From Streptomyces flaveolus (GTDB lineage Bacteria > Actinomycetota > Actinomycetes > Streptomycetales > Streptomycetaceae): a stretch of 64,000 nucleotides of DNA. Position numbers and translations under genes: made by a program. The notes beneath the pieces are model-generated. The model made no database searches and was not told the DNA's origin. It saw only the letters and a program-made list of their open reading frames with translations. The DNA lies in assembly GCF_000716535.1 (NCBI RefSeq), contig NZ_JNWV01000001.1:233069-297068 (forward strand), read 5' to 3'. This document shows, in pieces, positions 52,069 to 59,741 of this stretch. Each line of letters starts with the position of its first letter. Position 1 is the first letter of the stretch.

Positions 52069-52389
52069 TCAGCAGCGCAGGACCACCGTGCGCAGCAGGG
52101 GCGCGGTGTACGGCGCCCGGGGCGCGCCGGGGCCCGGACGGGCCGCCGGACGGGCGGGCGCGGGGGTGGGGAGGGGCGCGAGGCGCTCGGGCGCGTCGGC
52201 CCGGTGGATCGCGCGGGCGGGCGGCCGCAGCGGCGTGTCGAGGACGTCGTGCTCGGCCGTCTCGGCGGCCACGGCGAGGTCCGGGACCGCCTGGGCCGGC
52301 ACGTGCGCGCCGGGCACCCACAGGGCGAGGAGCAGCACGAGGACGCGTAGCCAGGTACGGCCCCGGGGCGTGCTCCTGCTCCTGCTCAC
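52069..52389 (-). CDS. Putative secreted Pro-rich protein
   Basis: A 106-residue frame with a signal-peptide-like start (RTWLRVLVLLLALWVPGAHVP, cleaved after AQA or nearby) and a mature part rich in Pro, Ala and Arg with one terminal cysteine (TVVLRC). GTG 52389 is used; no ribosome binding site is clear. The gene stands 50 nt before the 41-residue frame on the same strand. Real but uncertain; the low-complexity mature part weakens the case. Confidence 0.5.
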   Translation of the reverse strand: MSRSRSTPRGRTWLRVLVLLLALWVPGAHVPAQAVPDLAVAAETAEHDVLDTPLRPPARAIHRADAPERLAPLPTPAPARPAARPGPGAPRAPYTAPLLRTVVLRC

Positions 52390-52765
52390 GCCGGGTTTTT
52401 TCCCGCGGCACGCCCGAAGCGCAGCACGTCGGGGGGGAGCTCCACCCGACCGGGGGACATATGAGACGCGGGGTTGACGGTGGTCGCGAGCGGTGGGGCG
52501 GGGGGCGGTGGTGGTCGGCCTGGTGGTGGTGGGGACGGTTTGGCGGAGGGGTCGCAGCGGGGCTGGTGGCGGCGCTGGTGCGCGGGGGCGCAGGGTGGGG
52601 CGGCGGGGACCATGAGGGGTGCCGGCGGCGGTCCCGGTCGTGGCGCCGGGGCGATGGCGCCGGGCACAACGGGGGTCCGGCGGGATCCCGGCGGGCGCAG
52701 GGGGTTCCGGCAGTGGCTGTGGGGACGGTCGCGGCGGGGAGCGCGGCCCTCGGTCGCGGCGGTGG
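52390..52765. other. 376-nt G-rich low-complexity gap
   Basis: The plus strand here is dominated by GGTGG, GGGCGG and GCGGGG runs. Open frames exist on both strands but consist of Gly/Arg or Pro/Ala only, with no ribosome binding site. I see no gene. Confidence 0.5.
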
Positions 52766-53458
52766 TCACAGGGTCTGCGGGACATGGCGCGTCCGGCTGC
52801 GGATGCCGAACGCCGTCACGATCTCCACGATCCCCACCGCGATCAACCAGATCCCGCCGACGAGGGTCAGCACGGCGACCGACTCGAACGGCGAGTCGAT
52901 GAGCACGATCCCGGCGATGAAGGTCAGGATGCCGAGGAACGCCTGCCAGCCCCTGGCGGGCATCCGGGAGTCGTGCACGGCGGCCAGGGTCTGCGTGATG
53001 CCGCGGAACAGCCAGCCGATGCCGATCCACAGGGCGAGCAGCAGGATCGACTGCATGGGCCCGCGGAAACAGAACAGGCCGAGCACGATGGACAGCGCGC
53101 CGCTGATGAAGCCGAGGACGCGCAGCGAGGTCGCCCGGTGCGTCCCGAACGCGGACACCAGTTGGAGGACCCCGCTGTACAGCAGGTAGAGGCCGAACAG
53201 CACACCGGCGGCCAGCAGGGAGGCGCCCGGCCAGACCAGCACCAGGACGCCGAGCACCAGGGAACCGATCCCGGTGAGCAGGACGACCTGCCAGGCGGCC
53301 CGGGACAGGGCGTGCAGCGGGCCCTCGAACGGCGGCTCCGGTTCATGGTGGGTGCCGGGCGCCGCCGCGGGGTGGCCGCCCGGTGACGCCCCCGCGTGAA
53401 CATGCCGGTCGTCGTACGCCCGGTCCCGCTCGGGACCGCTGCTCGGTACCTCGCTCAT
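52766..53458 (-). CDS. HdeD-family (DUF308) membrane protein
   Basis: A 230-residue protein with a 50-residue His/Pro/Gly-rich cytoplasmic start and six transmembrane helices (about 55-215), arranged as three similar pairs (VVLLTGIGSLVLGVLVLVWP, GVLFGLYLLYSGVLQLVSAF, GFISGALSIVLGLFCFRGP). This is the HdeD fold, linked in E. coli to acid resistance; the role in Streptomyces is unknown. ATG 53458 (MSEVPSSGP) is the likely start; the frame extends upstream into Pro-rich sequence. Confidence 0.85.
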   Translation of the reverse strand: MSEVPSSGPERDRAYDDRHVHAGASPGGHPAAAPGTHHEPEPPFEGPLHALSRAAWQVVLLTGIGSLVLGVLVLVWPGASLLAAGVLFGLYLLYSGVLQLVSAFGTHRATSLRVLGFISGALSIVLGLFCFRGPMQSILLLALWIGIGWLFRGITQTLAAVHDSRMPARGWQAFLGILTFIAGIVLIDSPFESVAVLTLVGGIWLIAVGIVEIVTAFGIRSRTRHVPQTL

Positions 53459-53640
53459 GCCCCATGCTGAGACCGACCGGGCGGCGCGAGCCAGCGGGGT
53501 GGGCCGAGCGGGTGGTGGGGGCGGTGGTGAGGCGGGGCGACCGTCCCGGTCGGGGGGTGGGGGGTGGGCGGAGGCCGTTGCGCCGGACGTCACGCCCCGA
53601 GCGCCCTTCGAGGCGTGGTGGCACCCGGCGGCTCGGAGCG

Positions 53641-53882
53641 CGGCGGGACTCGGTCGTGCTTCGGGCGCGGCGGGACTCGGTCGTGCTTCGGGCGCGGCGG
53701 GACCCGGCCGTGCTCGGACGCGGCGGGACCCGGCCGTGCTCGGACGCGGCGGGACTCGGCCTTTCTTCGGTGCGCGGCGGGACCTGGTCGTGCTCGGGCG
53801 CGGCGGGACTCGGTCGTTCTTCGGTGCGCGGCGGCACTGGTCGTCCGTGGGGCGCGGGCGGACCCGGGCGCTCTTGGGCTCG
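53641..53882. repeat. Tandem array of nine 26-28 bp repeats
   Basis: Nine units begin CGGCGGGAC or a near match and have lengths 27, 27, 26, 26, 28, 26, 28, 26 and 28 nt. The first two are identical and the rest drift. Lengths are mostly not multiples of three, so no single protein frame is kept through the array. It lies in a 493-nt gap (53459-53951) between the HdeD-type and HhH-GPD genes with no other feature. Confidence 0.8.
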
Positions 53883-53951
53883 TGGCGGAACCTGGCCGCC
53901 GTCCCGGGCCGGGTCCTCAGTCGGGAGCGTGGTGACAGCCCGCCGGTGTCC

Positions 53952-54545
53952 CTACTTCTTCGCCGCCTTGGCCGCCTTCGCCGCGGCCTTCATCTCCTGT
54001 TTGTGGGCGCGGACCTTGGCCAGGGACTCGGGGTCGGTGATGTCGGCGACGGACCGGAAGGACTTCGGTTCGCCGTAGGCTCCGGCGGCCTCCCGCCAGC
54101 CCTCGGGCGCGACGCCGAGCCGCTTGCCGAGCAGGGCCAGGAAGATCTGTGCCTTCTGCTTGCCGAACCCCGGCAGGTCCTCCAGCCGCCGCAGCAGCCC
54201 GGCCCCGCTGTCCACGCCTCGCCAGACCGCCTCCGCGTCCCCGTCGTAGTGCTCGACCAGGTACTGGCAGAGCTGCTGGATCCGCTTCGCCATCGAGCCC
54301 GGGTAGCGGTGCACCGCGGGCTTCTCGGAGAGCAGCGCGGCGAAGGCCTCCGGATCCATCGCCGCGATCTCGTGCGCGTCCAGGTCGTCCGTGCCGAGCC
54401 GGTCGGCGATGGTGCGGGGTCCCTTGAACGCCCACTCCATGGGGATCTGCTGGTCCAGCAGCATCCCGGTCAGCGCGGCGAGCGCGGAGCGCCCGAGCAG
54501 CGCGTCGGCCGCTGGGTCCTGGGCGAGGTGCAGGGTGACGTCCAT
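53952..54545 (-). CDS. HhH-GPD-type DNA repair protein
   Basis: A 197-residue protein of the HhH-GPD base-excision-repair superfamily. It has SALAALTGMLLDQQIPMEWA, the helix-hairpin-helix LEDLPGFGKQKAQIFLALLG (about residues 130-150) and a Lys/Ala-rich basic tail (QEMKAAAKAAKAAKK). The usual catalytic Asp after the hairpin is not obvious, so glycosylase activity is uncertain. ATG 54545 is used. Its terminal lysine-rich tail may bind DNA. Confidence 0.82.
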   Translation of the reverse strand: MDVTLHLAQDPAADALLGRSALAALTGMLLDQQIPMEWAFKGPRTIADRLGTDDLDAHEIAAMDPEAFAALLSEKPAVHRYPGSMAKRIQQLCQYLVEHYDGDAEAVWRGVDSGAGLLRRLEDLPGFGKQKAQIFLALLGKRLGVAPEGWREAAGAYGEPKSFRSVADITDPESLAKVRAHKQEMKAAAKAAKAAKK

Positions 54546-54628
54546 GCGTAGATGATCCCGCGCGCGGGGTGGCTCCGCCCGCTGGGTGGCCTCTTCTCGC
54601 CGGTGGTCCCCGGCTCGGCCGTCGCCGT

Positions 54629-55351
54629 TCACCGCGCGCGCCAGTACCCCAGGGCGTGCACCCGGTCCTTCGGCACGCCGAGGTCCTTGCGGACGTGGGC
54701 CGCGAGCGTGCGGGTGGTCGCCGTGTCGCAGGCGATCCAGACGTACGGGTGCGGGGTGCCGGCGAGGACGGCGGGCAGCTCGGCGCGGACCCGTTCCACC
54801 AGGTGGGCGCCCGCGTCCCGGCGCGGCACCGCCCGTATCTCGTGCCGGCCGGGCACGGTCCGGCAGGGCAGCCCCGCCGGGTCCCCCTCGAACCAGACGG
54901 TGGCCGGGGCCGGACCCAGCGCGTCGAGCAGGGAGTTGAGCGCGGGCAGCGAGGCCGGGTCACCGATCGCGACGACGTGGGAGGGCGCCGGTTCGGGGTC
55001 CCGGAAGCCGGTGCCCTGGACGGTGGCCTCGATCGTGTCGCCGGGCCGCGCGGCCCGCGCCCAGTCGGAGGCGGTGCCCTCGTGCAGGGCGAACTCCAGG
55101 CCGAAGGTGCCGGTGCCGGGGGCGGGGTCGACCAGGGTGTAGGCGCGCTGGTGGGGCCGGCCGTCGGCGGCGAACCACAGCCGCACCCACATGGTGGGGT
55201 GGACGCCGGTCGCGGCGAGCAGCCCGCCGTCGCTCAGCCGGAGCCGCCGGTAGTGCGGGGCCACGTCCCGCGCGTCCAGAACGGTCAGCACGAAGTCCTG
55301 GGCGCGCAGCAGTCTGAGGACCGCGCCTTCCCAACCCCGCCCCTGCCCCAT
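54629..55351 (-). CDS. Siderophore-interacting protein (ferric-siderophore reductase, SIP type)
   Basis: A 240-residue cytoplasmic flavoprotein. The N-terminal FAD-binding barrel has the motif RAYTLVDPAPGTGTFGLEFA, and the C-terminal NAD(P)H domain has SHVVAIGDPASLPALNSLLD and YVWIACDTATTRTLAAHVRK. SIP proteins reduce ferric siderophores to release iron. ATG 55351 is used. The upstream 86 nt hold a strong iron box at 55393-55411, shared with the divergent acylase operon, so DmdR/DtxR-type iron repression is very likely. Confidence 0.9.
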   Translation of the reverse strand: MGQGRGWEGAVLRLLRAQDFVLTVLDARDVAPHYRRLRLSDGGLLAATGVHPTMWVRLWFAADGRPHQRAYTLVDPAPGTGTFGLEFALHEGTASDWARAARPGDTIEATVQGTGFRDPEPAPSHVVAIGDPASLPALNSLLDALGPAPATVWFEGDPAGLPCRTVPGRHEIRAVPRRDAGAHLVERVRAELPAVLAGTPHPYVWIACDTATTRTLAAHVRKDLGVPKDRVHALGYWRAR

Positions 55352-55392
55352 GACCCCTCCATCGTTCGCGTACGATCCCGCCACAGAAAAAC

Positions 55393-55411
55393 TTAGGCAA
55401 GGCTAACCTAA
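55393..55411. promoter_or_regulatory. DmdR1/DtxR-type iron box
   Basis: TTAGGCAAGGCTAACCTAA matches the actinobacterial iron-box consensus TTAGGTTAGGCTAACCTAA at 17 of 19 positions. It is centred between the divergent siderophore-interacting reductase and the acylase operon, so both are probably repressed by iron. Confidence 0.85.
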
Positions 55412-55437
55412 AGAGCAGAGCGCAGGGAGATGTCCGG

Positions 55438-57840
55438 GTGACCATCGAGACCTACCGCGACGGCTGGGGCATCCCCCACCTGCGCGCGTCCAGCGCCCGT
55501 GAACTCGCCCGTGCCCAGGGCCGGGTCACCGCCCACGACCGGGCCTGGCAACTGGAGGTCGAGCGCCACCGCTTCCAGGGCACCTCCGCCTCCTTCCTCG
55601 GCGCCGAGGCGCTCTCCTGGGACGTCTTCGCCCGCCGGGCCCGGCTGGACGACACCGCCCGCCGCTGCTTCGCCGCGCTGGAACGGCGGGATCCGGAGAC
55701 GGCCGACTGGGTCCGGGCGTACGTCGACGGGGTCAACGAGGGCCTGCCCGCCGGCGCCGGACGCGCCCCCGAGTTCGCCCGGGCCGGTCTCACCCCCGGC
55801 CGCTGGCAGCCGTGGACGCCCCTCGGCGTCTGGCTCGGCACGCACATCCTCTTCGCGGGGTTCCCGGCCAAGCTCTGGCGCGAGCGGGCGATACGGCACC
55901 TCGGCCCCGAGGCGGTCGGCCTGTTCGCCACCGACGGGCCCGGTACGGCGGGCAGCAACGGCTGGCTGGTCACCGGCGACCGCACGGACACGGGGTACGC
56001 CCTCATCGCCGGCGACCCGCACCGGTTCATCGAAGACCCCGGCGTCTACCAGCAGATCCACCTCTGCTGCCCCGAGTTCGACGTCGTCGGCCTGGCCGTG
56101 CCCGGCGTCCCCGGCATCGCCCACTTCGGCCACACCGGCACGGTCGCCTGGGCCATCACCAACGCCATGGCCGACTACCAGGACCTCTACCGCGAACGGC
56201 TCCGCCGCACCGGCGCGGGCATCGAGGCCCTGGGCCCCGACGGCGCCTGGCACCGCGCCGGCCGCCACACGGAAACCGTCCACATCGCCGGTGAACCCCC
56301 CATCGAGATCGAGCTCATGGAGACACCCCGGGGCCCGGTGATAGCCGGGGGGCCGGAGGGACTCGAGGCAATCGCCGCGGGGACGACGCCGGGGCACGTG
56401 GACGTCTCCCTGGCCGAGGGCGCCCCTCTGGCCGGCGATGCCTCCATGGCCGTCGGCGCCTCCGCGACCACCGATGCCGCCGCCCCGGCCGACGTCGCCT
56501 CCCCCGCAGCCGCATCCGGGCGCCGGCCCGGGCGGCCCGCGGAGCCGGGCGAAGCGCACGGACGCGAGGGCGGCGACGTACCGCTGGAGCCGGCCGCACC
56601 CGGCGACGACAGCCGCACGGGTGCTGCCGGGTGGAGCGGAGACCTGGCCAGCGGCGCGGCCGAGGCGCTCGCCCTCCGCTACCCGCCCCGCGTGACGGAA
56701 GACCTCGGCTTCAGCGCCCTCCTCCCCCTCCTCCGCTCCCGCACGGTCGCCGACGTCGACACGGCCCTGGACGCCTGGACCGAGCCGGTCAACGTCGTAC
56801 TGGCCGCCGACACCGCCGGAGGCACCCTGCACCGCGTCGCCGGCCACGTCCCCCGCCGTGCCGGGGCCAACCGCCTCCACCCGGTCCCCGCCTGGGAACC
56901 CGGCCACGCGTGGCAGGGCGCGCACGAGACGCCGTACGCCCGACCGGCCACCGAGAACGGCGTCGCGGTGATGGCCAACGCCCGCGGCCTCGCCGCCCCC
57001 CTCGGCGTCGAGTTCGCCCCGGCCCACCGCGCCACCCGCATCCGTGCCCTGCTCGACGCGCGCCCCACCTGGACCGCCGACGGCATGCCCGCGATCCACA
57101 CCGACACCCACCTCGGCTCCGCCGCGCCCCTCCTGGACCACCTCGCCGCCCTCACCGGCCTCGGCCCGGCCGCGGCGGCCCTCCGGGACCGACTGCTCGC
57201 CTGGGACCGCCGGATGGCGGCGGACAGCACGGACGCGGCGGCGTACGCGGCGGTGCGCGGCGCGGTCGTGCGCCACCTCGCCGCCCACCCGGTGTTCGCC
57301 CCGCTCGCCGAGCCCCCGGCCTACCCGGACGTCCTGCTTCCCTGGCTGGCCCTCGTCCCGCGCGTCGGCCACGCCCTCGAACACCTCCTGCGCGCCGAGG
57401 ACCTGTACGGCATCGACCGCGCGGCGGCCGTCCGCGCCGCTCTGGAGGAGGTCGCCGCCGCACCCCCCACCGGTCCCTGGTCCGCCACCCACCGCCTGGC
57501 GCCCTGGACGGCGCTGCCGCTGGTCCCCCACTCCGGCGGCGCCGACGAACCCGGTCTCGGCGGCGACCACGACTGCGTGCTGTGCACCTCCGCCGTCCCC
57601 GGCCTCACCGACCGCGCCGCCCGCGGCCCGGCCGCCCGCTACGTCTGGGACCTGGCCGACCGCGCCAACAGCCGCTGGGTGGTCCCGTTCGGCGCCGACG
57701 GCGTACCCGGCGCCGCCCACCACCACGACCAACTCCCTCTGTGGACCGAGGGAGAGCTGGCCCCGGTGGTGACCGACTGGGCCCGGCTCACCCCCGAACC
57801 CGTGGACGCATCCGAGAAGACCGAGGAATCCGATGACTGA
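55438..57840 (+). CDS. Penicillin-acylase-family Ntn hydrolase
   Basis: An 800-residue N-terminal-nucleophile amidase precursor. The autocleavage site and nucleophile are in GPGTAGSNGWLVTG, with the nucleophile Ser173, dividing a small alpha and a large beta chain. The usual oxyanion and Asn motifs appear in GVPGIAHFGHTGTVAWAITN. Residues about 311-400 are an Ala/Gly/Pro-rich insertion foreign to the family. No signal peptide is visible, whereas most relatives are exported. GTG 55438 follows GGGAG. The enzyme probably cleaves an amide, perhaps on a siderophore, since the gene is next to an iron box and a ferric-siderophore reductase. Confidence 0.88.
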   Translation: MTIETYRDGWGIPHLRASSARELARAQGRVTAHDRAWQLEVERHRFQGTSASFLGAEALSWDVFARRARLDDTARRCFAALERRDPETADWVRAYVDGVNEGLPAGAGRAPEFARAGLTPGRWQPWTPLGVWLGTHILFAGFPAKLWRERAIRHLGPEAVGLFATDGPGTAGSNGWLVTGDRTDTGYALIAGDPHRFIEDPGVYQQIHLCCPEFDVVGLAVPGVPGIAHFGHTGTVAWAITNAMADYQDLYRERLRRTGAGIEALGPDGAWHRAGRHTETVHIAGEPPIEIELMETPRGPVIAGGPEGLEAIAAGTTPGHVDVSLAEGAPLAGDASMAVGASATTDAAAPADVASPAAASGRRPGRPAEPGEAHGREGGDVPLEPAAPGDDSRTGAAGWSGDLASGAAEALALRYPPRVTEDLGFSALLPLLRSRTVADVDTALDAWTEPVNVVLAADTAGGTLHRVAGHVPRRAGANRLHPVPAWEPGHAWQGAHETPYARPATENGVAVMANARGLAAPLGVEFAPAHRATRIRALLDARPTWTADGMPAIHTDTHLGSAAPLLDHLAALTGLGPAAAALRDRLLAWDRRMAADSTDAAAYAAVRGAVVRHLAAHPVFAPLAEPPAYPDVLLPWLALVPRVGHALEHLLRAEDLYGIDRAAAVRAALEEVAAAPPTGPWSATHRLAPWTALPLVPHSGGADEPGLGGDHDCVLCTSAVPGLTDRAARGPAARYVWDLADRANSRWVVPFGADGVPGAAHHHDQLPLWTEGELAPVVTDWARLTPEPVDASEKTEESDD

Positions 57841-58420
57841 CCTGCACGTCCAGCACATCGACGGCTACGGCACCGTCCGCGTCCGTCCCCTCGACCCGGA
57901 GGGCGACGCGGACCTGATCCACGCCTGGGTGAGCGACGAACGCGCCGCGTTCTGGGGCATGAAGGGCCTCACCCGGGCCCAGGTCGCCGAGGTCTACGCC
58001 CACCTGGACACGCTCGGCACCCACCACGCCCACCTGGTCACCGTGGACGGTGAGCCGGCCGCGCTCCTCCAGACGTACGAGCCGTCCGCCGACCGGGTCG
58101 GCGAGTGCTACGACGTCCGCCCCGGCGACCTCGGCGTGCACCTCCTCCTCGTCCCCGCCGGGCCCGACGGCCCGCGCCCCGGCTGGACGTCCGCCCTGCT
58201 GACGGCGATCACGACGTACGTGCTGCTGGTCCTGGACCGCCACCGGATCGTGATCGACCCGGATGTGCGCAACGCCAAGGCCATCGCCCGCTTCGAACGC
58301 CAGGGCTTCGAGCGGGGCCCCGCCGTCGTCCTGCCCGAGGTGGACCTGCCCGACGTGTACCTGCCGGAAAAGCACGCGCAACTCGCCTTCCTGGAGCGGA
58401 CGGTAGCCTTCCCCGGGTGA
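57833..58420 (+). CDS. GNAT acetyltransferase, IucB/siderophore type
   Basis: A 195-residue acyltransferase of the group that acylates hydroxylamines in siderophore synthesis (AlcB/IucB-like). Typical are VRPLDPEGDADLIHAWVSDE, RAAFWGMKGLTRAQV, PGDLGVHLLLVPAG and NAKAIARFERQGFERGP. It is coupled to the acylase by an 8-nt overlap (ATG at 57833, stop ending 57840), and to the next gene by GTGA. Full siderophore synthetase genes are not in the window, so it may modify an existing hydroxamate or a degradation product. Confidence 0.87.
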   Translation: MTDLHVQHIDGYGTVRVRPLDPEGDADLIHAWVSDERAAFWGMKGLTRAQVAEVYAHLDTLGTHHAHLVTVDGEPAALLQTYEPSADRVGECYDVRPGDLGVHLLLVPAGPDGPRPGWTSALLTAITTYVLLVLDRHRIVIDPDVRNAKAIARFERQGFERGPAVVLPEVDLPDVYLPEKHAQLAFLERTVAFPG

Positions 58421-58893
58421 CGACGCCCGACGAGCTGATCGCGCACTACGACCTGGAACCCATCCCCCGCGAGGGCGGCCTGTTCCGCCGTACCTGGGCC
58501 GGGCCCACCCGTCCCGACGGCCGTCCCGAGGGCTCCGCCATCGTCGCGCTGCTCACCGCCGACGACTTCTCCGCCCTGCACCGCCTGCCCTTCGCCGAGA
58601 CCTGGCACTTCTACCTGGGCGACCCGCTCCAGCTCCTGCTCCTCGCCCCCGACGGCACCACCCGCACCCCCGTCCTCGGCCCCGGTCTCCGTTCCGGCCA
58701 GCACCTCCAGCTGACCGTGCCGGCCCGCACCTGGATGGGCGCGCGGGTGGCCGCGGGCGGGGCATGGACGTTCTTCGGCTGCACGATGGCCCCCGGGTTC
58801 ACCTACCCGGACTACGAACACGGGGACGCGGCCGACCTCACGGCGCGTTACCCGGCCGAGGCCGCCCTGATCACGCGACTGTGCCGCCCATGA
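58417..58893 (+). CDS. Cupin-like DUF985 protein
   Basis: A 158-residue beta-barrel protein. Conserved pieces are YDLEPIPREGGLFRRTWAGP, LHRLPFAETWHFYLGDPLQL and APGFTYPDYEHGDA, all typical of the DUF985 cupin family. The function of this family is unknown. GTG 58417 overlaps the upstream stop (GTGA) and its own stop overlaps the next ATG (ATGA), so translation is coupled in the iron-box operon. Confidence 0.85.
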   Translation: MTTPDELIAHYDLEPIPREGGLFRRTWAGPTRPDGRPEGSAIVALLTADDFSALHRLPFAETWHFYLGDPLQLLLLAPDGTTRTPVLGPGLRSGQHLQLTVPARTWMGARVAAGGAWTFFGCTMAPGFTYPDYEHGDAADLTARYPAEAALITRLCRP

Positions 58894-59675
58894 CGCCGCC
58901 CATCACGCCGCCCATGACCCTGCTCGACGGACAGACCGCCCTGGTGACCGGCGCCGGCGGCGGCATCGGCCGCGCCATCGCCCTGCGCTTCGCGGAGCAG
59001 GGCGCGGCCGTGGCGCTCCACTGCCGTACGGCGCTCGCCGCGGCCACCGAAGTGGCCGACCGCATCCGGGAGTCGGGCGGCAGGGCGGTCGTGCTCCGGG
59101 CGGACCTGACGGACGCGGCCGCCTGCCACCGCCTGATCGAGGAGACGACGGCCTGGTCGGCCGGCCGCCTCACCGCGCTCGTCAACAACGCGGCCGTCCA
59201 ACCCGTCCAGCCCCTCCCGGAGTTGACGGCGGGGGACTGGCGCACGGTCGTCGACACCGACCTCACCAGCGTCTTCACCTGCACGCAGGCGGCAGCCGCC
59301 CACATGCGCGCCCACGGCGGCGGCACCATCACCCACATCGCCTCCATCGAGGCCGGCCACCCGGCCCCCGGCCACGCGCACTACGGCGCGGCCAAGGCGG
59401 CGGTGGTCGCGCACGCCCGCGCGGCGGCCCTGGAGTACGGCCCCGACGGCATCCGCGTCAACACGGTCTCGCCCGGCCTGATCGACCGGCCCGGCCTGGC
59501 GGAGGCCTGGCCGGACGGCGTACGGCGCTGGCTCGCCGCCGCCCCCACCGGCCGCCTGGGCCGCCCCGAGGACGTGGCCGACGCCTGCGTCTTCCTCGCC
59601 TCCCCGCTCGCGACCTGGATCACCGGTCACGACCTGGTGGTGGACGGCGGGGTGACGGCCCGTCCGACCTGGTGA
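58890..59675 (+). CDS. Short-chain dehydrogenase/reductase
   Basis: A 261-residue NAD(P)-dependent oxidoreductase of the classical SDR type. The nucleotide motif ALVTGAGGGIGRAIALRF (about residues 18-35), NNAAVQPVQPL, the catalytic Ser in HIASIEAG and HYGAAKAAVV with the catalytic Tyr and Lys are present. ATG 58890 overlaps the cupin stop; an internal ATG at 58914 is possible. It ends the coupled iron-box operon. Substrate unknown. Confidence 0.9.
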   Translation: MTPPITPPMTLLDGQTALVTGAGGGIGRAIALRFAEQGAAVALHCRTALAAATEVADRIRESGGRAVVLRADLTDAAACHRLIEETTAWSAGRLTALVNNAAVQPVQPLPELTAGDWRTVVDTDLTSVFTCTQAAAAHMRAHGGGTITHIASIEAGHPAPGHAHYGAAKAAVVAHARAAALEYGPDGIRVNTVSPGLIDRPGLAEAWPDGVRRWLAAAPTGRLGRPEDVADACVFLASPLATWITGHDLVVDGGVTARPTW

Positions 59676-59741
59676 GCACGCGGCCGGTTCCCCCCGTACC
59701 TATGGGGAGGCACGGGTGCACGGCGGGAACGGAGGCTGACG

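Noticed and set aside
55408..57858. An 816-codon minus-strand frame opposite the acylase
   Set aside because: It is an antisense shadow: no ribosome binding site, Gly/Val/Arg-rich, and the acylase has intact Ntn motifs and an iron box.
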